Origin: JBKHDT01 sp046541195
GTDB taxonomy: Bacteria; Pseudomonadota; Gammaproteobacteria; Halothiobacillales; Halothiobacillaceae
Direction: 5' to 3'
Length of the DNA stretch: 64,000 nt
Assembly: GCA_046541195.1 (NCBI GenBank)
Contig: JBKHDT010000003.1
Location: 10,458 to 74,457 of the forward strand
Numbering within the stretch: position 1 is the stretch's first letter; each line of letters starts with the position of its first letter. The notes under the pieces are model-generated. The model saw only the letters and a program-made list of their open reading frames with translations. It was not told the origin of the DNA and did no database searches. The position numbers were made by a program, and so were the translations under genes. Of the stretch, positions 17,801 to 26,547 are shown piece by piece.

Positions 17801-18343
17801 TCAGACGACGACGCCCAGGCTGAAGAAGGCCTTGCCGTCGGGGAGCTCGCTCAGTTGTGCTTCGGGTGGTTCGCTTGCCTTGCGGGCGATGTCGATCAGT
17901 CCGAGGCCGGCCCCGCTGGTCGCACCGGATTCGCGCGGTCGTCGCAGCTGGGTCTTGAATTCGGCCTTGAGCGCTGCCTTGTCCATCGCCGCCAGGGTAC
18001 GTACCCGGTCGACGAGCGCCTCGCCATCGGCCTGTTCCACCAGATTGCCGACCTGAACGCGGTAGCTTCCGTCTTCCCGCCGGCCGACCAGCAGAGTGGC
18101 GATGCTTTCGGTCTCGCCATAACCCTTCACGCGCGCATAGTGCCGAATGTTCTGAGACATTTCCACGTAGACGGCAAATACGTCGGTTGCCGCGGTTTCC
18201 CGGCTTTCGTTGGTCTCAAGGTAGGCCTTGAGCGCGACGCCGAGTTCTTCAATGATACTGCGCATGATCGGACCATTGAAACACAGCAGGATCCGATGGC
18301 GTGTGAAGGAGTCCCGCAGTGCGAACAGGTCGATGACATCCAT
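17801..18343 (-). CDS. siaB: SiaB, SiaC-specific kinase (DUF6272)
   Basis: This 180-residue GHKL-like kinase is expected to phosphorylate SiaC. The N-box-like helix is VEMSQNIRHYARVKGYG (about 60-76) and the ATP-lid glycine motif is GAGLGLIDIARKA. It has no membrane helix or receiver domain, so it is a partner-switch kinase and not a classical histidine kinase. It lies 28 bp before siaC and 15 bp after siaA, and its function is inferred from the P. aeruginosa pathway. Confidence 0.9.
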   Translation of the reverse strand: MDVIDLFALRDSFTRHRILLCFNGPIMRSIIEELGVALKAYLETNESRETAATDVFAVYVEMSQNIRHYARVKGYGETESIATLLVGRREDGSYRVQVGNLVEQADGEALVDRVRTLAAMDKAALKAEFKTQLRRPRESGATSGAGLGLIDIARKASEPPEAQLSELPDGKAFFSLGVVV

Positions 18344-18358
18344 GGACTTGGCTCCATC

Positions 18359-20356
18359 TCAATCGAAGTGAAAGGCGAGGACGGTGACGTCGTCCCTCTG
18401 AGGGTGACTGCCCCGGTATTCATCCAATGCCGATTCCAGGGTGGCGGCCTGTTCGTGCATTGGTTTGCCGGCCACGTCCAGTATCAGGTCCCGGAACCGG
18501 CTGTCTCCCAAGCCGAAGCCTTCGGGACCGCCGTTCTGATCGAGGTATCCGTCGCTCACCAGATAGTAGACCATGCCGGGGGTCAGGGTCAGTTCGGTAT
18601 CCTCGAACAGGACCAGCCGACGATGACAAAGTGGCCGGTGTGCGCAGGGCAGGGACCTGACTTGATCGCCGTCGGTATACAGCAGGGCGATCTTCGCGCC
18701 CGCGAATCGCAGCTGCCCGTCAGCCCTGCTGACGATCACGACCCCCGCGTCCATGTTGGTGGCGATGGCACGGGGCAGGGCGGACAGGTCGATCATGTTC
18801 CGGAGGGTGATGTCGGCCTGTTGCAGGATTGCCGCCGGCGAGTCCAGTCCGCAACGGGTCATGGCATCATCGAAGGCGGCCCGCGCGAGCATGGTCATCA
18901 GCGCACCGGGCACGCCGTGTCCCGCACAGTCCACCACGCCCAGCAACAACCTGTCGCCTTCCTCCCGGAAAAAGTAGAAGTCACCACCGACCACGTCACG
19001 CGGACGCCAGAGGACGAAATGACGTTCGGCCAGGTGCTCCTCCATCTGCTGTCGGGGCAGCAGCGCACGCTGGATCAGACTGGCATACTCGATCGAGTCC
19101 TCGATTTTCCGGTGCGCCCGTGCCATTTCGGCATTAGCTTCGGAGAGCGCCCGGGTGCGCTCCTGGACCTTTTCCTCAAGGGTTTCGGTGTGACTGCGCA
19201 CCTGTTGTGCCATCTGCGAGAAGGACTCGGAAAGGTCACCGATCTCGTCGCCGCGGGCGGGTGGCAGGGGAACCTCGTACTGACCGCGCGCGATGGCCTT
19301 GGCCGCTTGATTAAGCGTTTGAAGCGGCTTGAGTGCCAAACGGTCGACCAGAAAGGCGAAGCCGGCGGCAAGAAGCAGGACCAGCACGAACAGTCCGGCT
19401 AGTGCTGCCTGGAGCCAGCCGCCCTTGAGAATATGCGCTGCCGCCAGATCGACCCCCGTGACCAAGGTCCATTGCAGGTCTTCCAGGTGGGTCAGCGCCA
19501 GCAACTGCTCCCGTCCGTCGAGCCAGACCGTGAGCAGGGTGACCGCACCCGGATCCAGGCGGGCGGCCTTCAGGGTGTTGGTCAGATTGGTGCGATCCTG
19601 TGGATCGGACAGCTGTGCGGCCAGGGTCTGGGAGGTGTCAGCCTGTCCCGTGGCGCCCGAGCCCAAGGCGATCAGCTCGGCATCGGGGTGTGCCTGGAAG
19701 GCTCCTTGTTCATCGAGAATCATCGCCGTGATTCCGGGCTCGTCCACCCTGACGTAGGCCTCAATGAATTCGGAGAGATCCAGCCCCGTGCTGGCGATTC
19801 CGAGCCTGGTCTCGCCATCACGGATTGTCACGTTGATCCAGACCATCACCTTGTTCAGCCAGCGGTCGAAATTCGGGTTCAGGTTTTCCGTGGCCGGGGC
19901 ATCTAGGGTCGCGTAAAACCAGGCATCATCCGGGTTGTCCGGGTCCAGGAAGTAGCGCGGCTCTTCGCTGTCGGCTTCCTCGTCGTCGTTGTAGTAGTAG
20001 GCGCCGGAGGCCAGGCTCGCGAGTGTGTAGCTTCGGCCCCGAAAATCCTCGCGGAAGCGCTCGGCTTCTTCCAGGGCGCGCCGACGAAGCTGCTTGTCTT
20101 CCTCGCTGTTGAGCCATTCCTTGACCGTCAGGGAGTCCGCCAGTCGTCTCGTGAGCGCCAGTTCCCGATCGATGATGCCGGTGATGCGTTCCGAGTGCAG
20201 CTGGGTGAAGTGTTGCGCGTAGCTTGCGCCAAAATGGTCCCGGAACCCCTCGAAGACATTCTGGGCGATCCAGGTGGCGGGCAGGAATGCGATCAGGCAG
20301 GCCAGAAGGATAATGACAACGGACTTGGCCCGCAGGCTGCTGATCCAATGCGCCAT
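18359..20356 (-). CDS. siaA: SiaA, membrane PP2C-type phosphatase with sensor domain
   Basis: It is the sensor of the pathway, predicted to remove phosphate from SiaC. The 665-residue product has an N-terminal membrane helix (about 10-33) and a long periplasmic dCache-like domain (about 40-300). A second helix near ALAGLFVLVLLLAAGFAFLV is followed by a HAMP domain (PLQTLNQAAKAIARGQY) and a coiled coil. The C-terminal SpoIIE-type PPM domain has metal aspartates in RDVVGGDFYFF, VVDCAGHGVPGALMT and LVSDGYLDQ. The start at 20356 is chosen for the membrane helix and a GGAG site eight bases upstream. The ligand is unknown. Confidence 0.93.
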   Translation of the reverse strand: MAHWISSLRAKSVVIILLACLIAFLPATWIAQNVFEGFRDHFGASYAQHFTQLHSERITGIIDRELALTRRLADSLTVKEWLNSEEDKQLRRRALEEAERFREDFRGRSYTLASLASGAYYYNDDEEADSEEPRYFLDPDNPDDAWFYATLDAPATENLNPNFDRWLNKVMVWINVTIRDGETRLGIASTGLDLSEFIEAYVRVDEPGITAMILDEQGAFQAHPDAELIALGSGATGQADTSQTLAAQLSDPQDRTNLTNTLKAARLDPGAVTLLTVWLDGREQLLALTHLEDLQWTLVTGVDLAAAHILKGGWLQAALAGLFVLVLLLAAGFAFLVDRLALKPLQTLNQAAKAIARGQYEVPLPPARGDEIGDLSESFSQMAQQVRSHTETLEEKVQERTRALSEANAEMARAHRKIEDSIEYASLIQRALLPRQQMEEHLAERHFVLWRPRDVVGGDFYFFREEGDRLLLGVVDCAGHGVPGALMTMLARAAFDDAMTRCGLDSPAAILQQADITLRNMIDLSALPRAIATNMDAGVVIVSRADGQLRFAGAKIALLYTDGDQVRSLPCAHRPLCHRRLVLFEDTELTLTPGMVYYLVSDGYLDQNGGPEGFGLGDSRFRDLILDVAGKPMHEQAATLESALDEYRGSHPQRDDVTVLAFHFD

Positions 20357-20374
20357 GTGGTCACTCCTGCCTGG

Positions 20375-20400
20375 CGCGCACCGCTTTGGAAGGGTGCGCG
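20375..20400 (-). promoter_or_regulatory. Hairpin in the siaA leader
   Basis: CGCGCACC and GGTGCGCG at 20375-20382 and 20393-20400 form a perfect 8-bp stem with a 10-base loop, ending about 18 bases before the siaA start. There is no T-tract, so it may act on translation or stability rather than termination. Confidence 0.4.
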
Positions 20401-20601
20401 ATACGGGGCCGATGCCCGGTATATGGTCAAAATTGCTGAACAGCCGCCATGGAGACAGGCCCTGAACTGCGCCCGGCTGCGACAGGAACCCGCTCACGCG
20501 ATCGCGGGCTCAAGGGCCCCGCGGCGGGACGTCGCGCTGATCTGAGGCCATGTGCGTAGTCCAGCCCCTTTGCGGCGCACGCCACGTCGGGCGCCCGGCG
20601 G

Positions 20602-21723
20602 TCAGCGCAATTCCTGGTTGAGCCGTTCCATCAGGATGGAGTCGAAGCGCGGCAGGTCGCCGCCCTCGACATCGAGCGACTCGATGAGTACCGCGGTCCC
20701 GCCGTCACGTTGCGGTTCGAGATCCAGCGTGACCGTGGCGTTCATGGTTGCGTCCCGGTCGATGCGTACCCCGCGAATGGCGATTCCCTGGTACAAGAGC
20801 TGGGGTTCGACATGACGAACGGTCATCATTCCACTGGATTCGTCTTCGCTGACGGGGTCGAATCCCAGTCGCTGCAGGCCAAGTCGGGCCCGGTTCCAGA
20901 CCCTGGGGAATGCCTGGCTGGAGCGGATGAAAACCTCTTCGTCGTCCTCGTAACGCACCTGGGCGCGCGGCTGGAAGGTTGCATCGAGCATGGCCCGGGA
21001 TTCGGCTTCGGAGGCGCCGGAAAGATAGGCAGCCAGACGTCCCATGACCTCGACATCCATTTCGGGGCTGAGGCGGGCATTGCTCCAATCGTACCCGGTT
21101 CGCTCGTCTCCGGGAACGAGTGGGGCGTCGGCCTCCAGATCCATCCGCTGGGTGGTCACGAAGACCCGGGTGGGTTCTGCATCCCCGCCGTCCTCGATCC
21201 GGATGCGGACCCGATCGAGATAATCGGGCTTGAACAGGAAGTCCTTGGCCACGCGCAGGTAGCGCATGATTCCGCCCGAGCCTGGCCGACCCTCGGTGCC
21301 CCCGCTCCAGTCCGTCTCGATCACCCCGATGGAGGCCTCGGTACGACGAATCCGGTATCCCTCCGAAACCAGGAAGCTTTCCAGGCGCGGCCAGACATCC
21401 TCGGGGCTGTCCTCGACCACGAGATAGCGCGCTTCGACGGGGCCTTCGACGCGCACCTCGGAAGTCGCGGACAGCAGCCCGTCCCGGGGTTGGCCGGCCA
21501 TTTCGGCCTGGGCCCGTGCCGAGGCCACTTCCGGCAGAACGACTTGACGGCGCGGGTCGGGCGCGGAGAAGGCCGGGGGGACTTCCAGATCGGGCGTGAT
21601 CGAATGACGCCGCTCATGGGCCTCGTCGTCCTTCGACAGCCCGGGAATGTAGGAGCAGCCGGACAGCAGGGCCGCCGACAGCAGGGTGGCCGGCAGGAGG
21701 ATCAGGTTGGGGCGAGTGGCCAT
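20602..21723 (-). CDS. bamC: Outer membrane assembly lipoprotein BamC
   Basis: BamC is an accessory lipoprotein of the BAM complex that inserts beta-barrel proteins in the outer membrane. The 373-residue product has a lipobox LLSGCSYIPG, an unstructured N-terminal stretch with DLEVPPAFSAPD (the segment that binds BamD in E. coli), and two helix-grip domains (about 95-210 and 245-370). It lies 19 bp after dapA on the same strand, the conserved dapA-bamC pair. Confidence 0.92.
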   Translation of the reverse strand: MATRPNLILLPATLLSAALLSGCSYIPGLSKDDEAHERRHSITPDLEVPPAFSAPDPRRQVVLPEVASARAQAEMAGQPRDGLLSATSEVRVEGPVEARYLVVEDSPEDVWPRLESFLVSEGYRIRRTEASIGVIETDWSGGTEGRPGSGGIMRYLRVAKDFLFKPDYLDRVRIRIEDGGDAEPTRVFVTTQRMDLEADAPLVPGDERTGYDWSNARLSPEMDVEVMGRLAAYLSGASEAESRAMLDATFQPRAQVRYEDDEEVFIRSSQAFPRVWNRARLGLQRLGFDPVSEDESSGMMTVRHVEPQLLYQGIAIRGVRIDRDATMNATVTLDLEPQRDGGTAVLIESLDVEGGDLPRFDSILMERLNQELR

Positions 21724-21742
21724 GAGCGGTTTCCTCGGTAAG

Positions 21743-22624
21743 TCATTCGTTCAGCACGCCTGCCTGCCTCATGGCAGCGATCAGCTTCGGCTGGCAGGGC
21801 TCGGAAAGCGGGGTCATGGGCAGGCGCAGCGTCGGACCCATCAGTCCCATGCGTGCCATCGCCCACTTGACCGGAATCGGGTTGGCCTCGCAGAACAGTT
21901 CCCGATGCAGGCCCGACAGCGTCTCGTCGAGCTGACGGGCCAGATCGGCCTCCCCGCGTCTGGCAGCCAGCGTCATGGCATGCATCTGGGCCGGAGCCAC
22001 GTTGGCCGTGACCGAGACGGTACCCGAAGCGCCCTGAAGGATCGCATCGCACGAAAGGTTATCATCCCCGCTGTAGACGGCCAATCGCCCTCTTGCCCGG
22101 GCAACGAGCTCCCGCATCCGGGCCAGTGATCCGCTGGCTTCCTTGATGCCGATGATGCGCTCGTGGTCGGCCATCCGCTCCACCGTTTCCGGCTGGAGGT
22201 CGCAGGCCGTTCGTCCGGGCACGTTGTAGAGAATCAGCGGCAGGTCCACGCGCTCGACGATGGTCATGAAATGCCGGTAAAGCCCTTCCTGGGTCGGCTT
22301 GTTGTAGTAGGGGGTCACCGAAAGACAGGCCGTCGCCCCGATATCGCGGGCGCCGCGGGTCAGTTCCACGGCTTCGCGCGTGGAGTTGGCGCCGGTGCCG
22401 GCGATGACCGGGATCCGGCCATCGGCGGCTTTCACCACGTGCGCGATCACGCTCAGGTGTTCGTCGAAATCCAGCGTGGCGGATTCGCCGGTCGTTCCAA
22501 CGGCCACCAGGGCGTCACTGCCGTGGCTTGCGTGAAAGTCGACCAGCCCGGAAAGCGCATCGAAGTCGATGCTGCCATCCTCAAGCATGGGGGTGACCAG
22601 GGCGACCAGACTGCCGTTGAACAT
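21743..22624 (-). CDS. dapA: 4-hydroxy-tetrahydrodipicolinate synthase
   Basis: It condenses pyruvate with aspartate semialdehyde, the first committed step to diaminopimelate and lysine. The 293-residue TIM barrel has VGTTGESATL, the Schiff-base lysine K161 in IIGIKEASG, and the catalytic tyrosine Y133 with R138 in LYNVPGRT. Y107 lies in TPYYNKPTQEG. A GGAG site precedes the start. The 414-bp divergent gap to gcvR contains a structured 129-bp element that would fall in its leader. Confidence 0.97.
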   Translation of the reverse strand: MFNGSLVALVTPMLEDGSIDFDALSGLVDFHASHGSDALVAVGTTGESATLDFDEHLSVIAHVVKAADGRIPVIAGTGANSTREAVELTRGARDIGATACLSVTPYYNKPTQEGLYRHFMTIVERVDLPLILYNVPGRTACDLQPETVERMADHERIIGIKEASGSLARMRELVARARGRLAVYSGDDNLSCDAILQGASGTVSVTANVAPAQMHAMTLAARRGEADLARQLDETLSGLHRELFCEANPIPVKWAMARMGLMGPTLRLPMTPLSEPCQPKLIAAMRQAGVLNE

Positions 22625-22680
22625 GAAGGCTCCCGAAGCGACCGATTGAGTGCCGCAGCTTGCATGGTGGGGTTAAGGAA

Positions 22681-22809
22681 GGCCCCAAAAAATGCAGGGC
22701 TTCCCGCGCAGGGCACGGAAGCCCTGCCGCACAATGGCCCAAGCCATTGAATCGCATCAGCACGGGCCGAGCATGGATCTATCGGCCCGCAGCGTGTTTT
22801 TTTGGGGCC
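22681..22809. repeat. 129-bp inverted-repeat element with three internal hairpins
   Basis: Outer arms GGCCCCAAAAAA (22681-22692) and TTTTTTGGGGCC (22798-22809) are perfect 12-bp inverted repeats. Inside are three perfect hairpins: an 11-bp stem at 22694-22704/22717-22727, a 6-bp stem at 22732-22737/22744-22749, and an 8-bp stem at 22763-22770/22782-22789. On the minus strand the first hairpin is followed by ATTTTTT, like a terminator in the dapA leader. On the plus strand the third hairpin is followed by a T7 run at 22797-22803. No target duplication is obvious. It could be a MITE-like element, a bidirectional attenuator or a structured RNA. Confidence 0.6.
22708..22757 (-). repeat. Dispersed two-hairpin repeat, copy B
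   Basis: Read on the minus strand, this 50-bp stretch matches copies at 39341-39390 and 42051-42100. It matches the latter at about 40 of 50 positions by eye. It keeps an ATGG-n6-CCAT hairpin followed by GCAGGGC-n6-GCCCTGC. It lies wholly inside the 129-bp element. Confidence 0.6.
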
Positions 22810-23038
22810 CGGACCGGAACGCCAGACCGATTCCGCCTTCCGGGCCGTGTCGGAGCGCCCGCGTTCGCCCCGATCACCGAACGACCCGTCATCTTACTCA
22901 TTTGCTCGGCATGGTGACAAGGACAGGGCAGGCAGCGAGCCTGGGTCATTGTTCCCCGGGCCTGACGGGGTAAACTGGTCCGCATTCTTGTAAATCCGCG
23001 TCATTGCGCAACCCACTGACCAGGAGCCTCCCCCGGAC

Positions 23039-23575
23039 ATGCAGACCCACATGGTGCTTTGCGCCATCATTGCCGACGGCCCGGGCGCCCTGGAGCGACT
23101 GGTGGAGACGGTGTCCCGTCAGCGCTGCCAGGTCCGGGACTGCCGCGCCACGATCATGGGTGAGTGGCGGGCCGTCATACTTGAGGTCAGCGGGAGCTGG
23201 GATCGGCTTGCGCTCCTGGAGGGCGCTCTGGCGCAGCTGGCCACCGAGGAGGGCGTCAGTCGCCTGCACTGGGAGCGTGTTCGTGCCGAAATGGCGCGGA
23301 TTCCCGGCCTGCCTTACCTGGTGGACGCCATCGGCCTGGTCGAGTCGGACATGGTGACGCAGGTGTTGCAGTTTCTGGCCGAGCACGGGATCCGGCTGCG
23401 CGATCTGTCAACCCAGAGCTACGTGCCGCCCCACGGTACGGATGCGATGATCGCCCTGCGTGCCCAGGTCGATGTGCCGAGCAGCCTGCATCTGGGCGAG
23501 CTCAAGCAGCATTTCTTTGACCTGTGTGACCGGCTGAATCTCGATGCCGTGCTCGAGCCGGATCGAAGCGCCTGA
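23039..23575 (+). CDS. gcvR: GcvR-like ACT-domain regulatory protein
   Basis: The 178-residue product consists of two ACT-like halves (about 1-85 and 90-175). The first begins MVLCAIIADGPGALERLVETV; the second contains VESDMVTQVLQFLAEHGI. In E. coli, GcvR senses glycine and restrains GcvA at the glycine-cleavage operon. No gcvA is seen nearby. Adjacency to bcp and divergence from dapA match the E. coli dapA/gcvR-bcp arrangement. The regulatory role is by family. Confidence 0.85.
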   Translation: MQTHMVLCAIIADGPGALERLVETVSRQRCQVRDCRATIMGEWRAVILEVSGSWDRLALLEGALAQLATEEGVSRLHWERVRAEMARIPGLPYLVDAIGLVESDMVTQVLQFLAEHGIRLRDLSTQSYVPPHGTDAMIALRAQVDVPSSLHLGELKQHFFDLCDRLNLDAVLEPDRSA

Positions 23576-23679
23576 ACGGGGCCGAGCCGGTTTGCCCGGC
23601 GCCGGCCCGGCGGGTCGTGGCCTGCGCGTGTTCGACGTGTGCGGCCCGTGCCCCGGTCGTGCCGGATTTCCCGGAAGTG

Positions 23680-24171
23680 ATGGAGAAACCTACCGTGACC
23701 CACCTGAAACTCAATGATCCCGCGCCCGATTTCGAGGCGCCGCGCACCGAAGGGGACTCATTCCACCTGTCGGCCCTGCGCGGTCAGTATGTCGTTCTGT
23801 ATTTCTATCCTCGGGACAACACCCCGGGATGCACCACCGAGGCCCGGGATTTCGAGGCGCTCCTGCCGGAGTTTCGCCGACACCAGGCTCGTGTGGTGGG
23901 CGTCTCCCGCGACAGTCAGTCCAGTCACCGGAAGTTCTGTGACCGGCAGGGGCTGACCTTCGACCTGGTTGCCGACGAGTCCGGCGCGGTCTGCGAAAAG
24001 TACGGCGTGCTGCAGCCCAAGAAAATGTTCGGGCGCGAGTACCTCGGGATCGTCCGCAGCACGTTCCTGGTGGACCCGCAAGGCCTTCTGCGCGCCATTT
24101 GGCCCAAGGTCAAGGTCGACGGACATGCGCTGGAGGTTCTGGAGGCGCTCCGGCGTCTGCAGGCGGAGTAG
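23680..24171 (+). CDS. bcp: Thioredoxin-dependent peroxiredoxin Bcp
   Basis: It reduces hydroperoxides in the cytoplasm. The 163-residue product has the thioredoxin fold with YFYPRDNTPGCTTEARDF, where C51 is the peroxidatic cysteine. The usual resolving cysteine five residues later (C50 of E. coli Bcp) is an arginine here (R56). Other cysteines are C87 and C105. It may therefore be a one-cysteine form or use a different resolving cysteine. The start at 23680 has GGAAG upstream; an earlier in-frame ATG at 23617 would add a cysteine-rich stretch of little family likeness. Confidence 0.93.
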   Translation: MEKPTVTHLKLNDPAPDFEAPRTEGDSFHLSALRGQYVVLYFYPRDNTPGCTTEARDFEALLPEFRRHQARVVGVSRDSQSSHRKFCDRQGLTFDLVADESGAVCEKYGVLQPKKMFGREYLGIVRSTFLVDPQGLLRAIWPKVKVDGHALEVLEALRRLQAE

Positions 24172-24274
24172 GCCGTGCCGCCGGCAACCGGCATGACCCT
24201 GGGGGCAGAACATCCCTGATGCGGACTTTTCCGTGCCGGGAACGCGTTTTTCAAGCAGACCGGAGCGATCCGTG

Positions 24275-25699
24275 ATGATCAATGCCAAGCGCAGCCGTCG
24301 CTGCCTGTTCGTGCTCGATACCAACGTGCTGATGCACGATCCCACCGCGCTGTTCCGGTTCATGGAACACGACATCTACCTGCCGATGGTCGTGCTTGAG
24401 GAGCTTGACGCCGGCAAGAAGGGGGCCTCGGAAACGGCCCGCAACGTGCGGCAGGTCAGTCGGTTTCTCGACGAGATGCTGGTGGAGGTCGATCTGGCGG
24501 ACATCTCCTCCGGCCTGCCCCTGCACAGCCCCTTTGCCACCGACGACAAGCTGCGGGCCTGCAATGGCCGGCTTTTCTTCCAGACCGAGGCCGAAACCGC
24601 GCGCCTGCCGGACGGGATTGCCGGCAATCGGGCGGACAACCAGATTCTCGGGGTCACGCTCTCGCTGCGCGAGCAGATCCAGGACCGGGACGTCATCCTG
24701 GTCTCCAAGGACATCAACCTTCGGATCAAGGCCACGGCCCTGGGTCTGCCCGCCGAGGACTATCACAGCGACCAGGTACTCGATGACGTCAACCTGCTGT
24801 ACACCGGGGTCGAGTCTCTGCCCGCGGATTTCTGGGAGGTTCACGGCCGGTCGCTCGAGTCCTGGCAGGAGGAAGGGCGATCGTTCTATCGGCTGAGCGG
24901 GCCGATGACGGCACACTGGCTCGTCAACCAGTGTCTCTGGCTGAAGGGTGAACCGCCCTTCGAGGCACTGGTTCGGGAGCTCGATCCCGGCAACGGCTCG
25001 GCGGTGGTCGAGACCGTGCACAACTTCAGGCATCCGCGCCATACCGTCTGGGGCATCAACGCGCGCAACCCCGAGCAGAACTTTGCGCTCAACCTGCTCA
25101 TGGACCCGGAAATCGACTTCGTGACCCTGCTGGGGCAGGCGGGCACCGGCAAGACGCTGCTGGCGCTGGCGGCCGGCCTGGCCCAGACCCTGGACAACAA
25201 CCTGTACGGGGAAATCATCATGACGCGGGTCACCGTACCGGTTGCCGAGGATATCGGCTTCCTGCCGGGGACCGAGGAAGAGAAGATGACGCCGTGGATG
25301 GGGGCGCTGATGGATAACCTGGAGGTGCTTTCCAAGGTGGATCAGGGCAGCGGGAGCTGGGAACGCCAGGCGACCAATGACCTGCTCAGTTCGCGCATCA
25401 AGATCCGTTCGCTCAACTTCATGCGTGGCCGGACCTTCCAGAACAAGTACGTCATCATCGACGAGGCCCAGAACCTGACCGCCAAGCAGATGAAGACCCT
25501 GCTGACGCGGGCCGGCCCCGGCACCAAGATGATCTGCCTGGGCAACGTGGCACAGATCGACACGCCGTACCTGTCCGAGACGACCTCGGGTCTGACCTAC
25601 GTGGTCGATCGCTTCAAGGGCTGGCCCCATGGGGCGCATATCACGCTCAGGCGCGGTGAGCGGTCGCGGCTGGCCGAGTTCGCCGAGGAGAACCTTTGA
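24275..25699 (+). CDS. PIN-PhoH fusion protein (PhoH2-type ATPase/ribonuclease)
   Basis: The 474-residue product joins an N-terminal PIN nuclease-like domain (LFVLDTNVLMHDPTAL, acidic residues also at DNQILGV and SKDINLR) to a C-terminal PhoH ATPase. The ATPase has Walker A GQAGTGKTLLALA and Walker B YVIIDEAQNLT. Related PhoH2 proteins have been reported as RNA helicase and ribonuclease. The start at 24275 is chosen for GGAG nine bases upstream and because MINAKRSRRCLFVLDTNVL matches the usual N-terminus. A GC-rich hairpin (25707-25733) follows the gene without a T-tract. Confidence 0.92.
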   Translation: MINAKRSRRCLFVLDTNVLMHDPTALFRFMEHDIYLPMVVLEELDAGKKGASETARNVRQVSRFLDEMLVEVDLADISSGLPLHSPFATDDKLRACNGRLFFQTEAETARLPDGIAGNRADNQILGVTLSLREQIQDRDVILVSKDINLRIKATALGLPAEDYHSDQVLDDVNLLYTGVESLPADFWEVHGRSLESWQEEGRSFYRLSGPMTAHWLVNQCLWLKGEPPFEALVRELDPGNGSAVVETVHNFRHPRHTVWGINARNPEQNFALNLLMDPEIDFVTLLGQAGTGKTLLALAAGLAQTLDNNLYGEIIMTRVTVPVAEDIGFLPGTEEEKMTPWMGALMDNLEVLSKVDQGSGSWERQATNDLLSSRIKIRSLNFMRGRTFQNKYVIIDEAQNLTAKQMKTLLTRAGPGTKMICLGNVAQIDTPYLSETTSGLTYVVDRFKGWPHGAHITLRRGERSRLAEFAEENL

Positions 25700-25856
25700 G
25701 CGGCTAGGTGCCGCGCCGCACAGGCGTGGCACCCGGTGCGGCGGCATGCCCCGGCGGACGTTTTTCCTGATTCTGCGGCGCATCCGGACGCCGTGGTCTT
25801 GTTGCCGTCAAGCCTTTGTATATTAGTCAGGTTTATTCTGCGTAAGTCGAATCAGT

Positions 25857-25884
25857 TTGTAAGCATGTTCTAATGGATTAATAA
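25857..25884 (+). promoter_or_regulatory. Candidate sigma70 promoter of the lipoprotein gene
   Basis: TTGTAA (25857-25862), a 16-bp spacer and TAATAA (25879-25884) lie in a conspicuously AT-rich 100 bp just upstream of the lipoprotein gene. Confidence 0.45.
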
Positions 25885-25929
25885 TCCCTTCTGCTATCCG
25901 AAAACACCAAGGAAAACGGAGTGAGTCTC

Positions 25930-26499
25930 ATGCGTAATCTGTTCAAGTGGGCCGTACTCGGCACGGTACTTATCGGCCTTTCCGGCTGCGGTTTCCTTTC
26001 CGTGAAGGACAACCTTGATCCGAAGGCCATGGAGGTCTACGGCGACCTGTACGACAAGTTCGTCGAAAGCGGCGGGGACCTCGGCGCTGCAACCGTCTGG
26101 AGAATGCGGGTCGAGGACGGCCTGACGCCCCAGGATGTCGAGGAGAGCCTGGCGTCCGCGGCCATGGGAACCGGGCTTCTGAACGTGGGCAGCATGCCGC
26201 TTTCCGAGGAGATCGCCGCCCGTACCGGCGAGGAGCAGCGTTTCCTCAAGATCTACCAGTACTGCAACCCGATGACCGCCCGCAAGGCGACGGACTTCAG
26301 CCCCTACTTCTCGGCCTATCTGCCCTGCCGGATCTCGCTGGTCGAGGATGAAGAAGGCGTGCTGTGGCTCTACAGCCTGAATATGGACATGTTCGTGCAC
26401 GGTGGCCGGAACATGCCGCCGGAGTTCAAGGAAGAGGCGCTGCACGTGCGCAACACCATCTGGGACATGATGGAGAAGGCGGCTGCCGGCGCGTTCTGA
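25930..26499 (+). CDS. Lipoprotein with DUF302-like C-terminal region
   Basis: The 189-residue product has a signal peptide ending in the lipobox LIGLSGC. It is therefore predicted to be lipid-anchored in the periplasm. Residues about 70-185 include FLKIYQYCNPMTARKA and YLPCRISLVEDEEGVLWLY, which recall DUF302 proteins whose function is unknown. The ATG at 25930 is chosen over a GTG at 25921 because GGAG lies eight bases upstream. It stands alone between its own AT-rich promoter and a strong terminator, so it is a single-gene transcript. The DUF302 assignment is from memory of the pattern. Confidence 0.8.
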   Translation: MRNLFKWAVLGTVLIGLSGCGFLSVKDNLDPKAMEVYGDLYDKFVESGGDLGAATVWRMRVEDGLTPQDVEESLASAAMGTGLLNVGSMPLSEEIAARTGEEQRFLKIYQYCNPMTARKATDFSPYFSAYLPCRISLVEDEEGVLWLYSLNMDMFVHGGRNMPPEFKEEALHVRNTIWDMMEKAAAGAF

Positions 26500-26547
26500 T
26501 GTGATCTGCCGGTGACCGGCCGGGCGCCGCGGCGTCCTGTCGACTCG

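Noticed and set aside
22681..22809. Classical MITE with target-site duplication
   Set aside because: The inverted arms are real, but I find no direct repeat flanking them, so mobility is left open.
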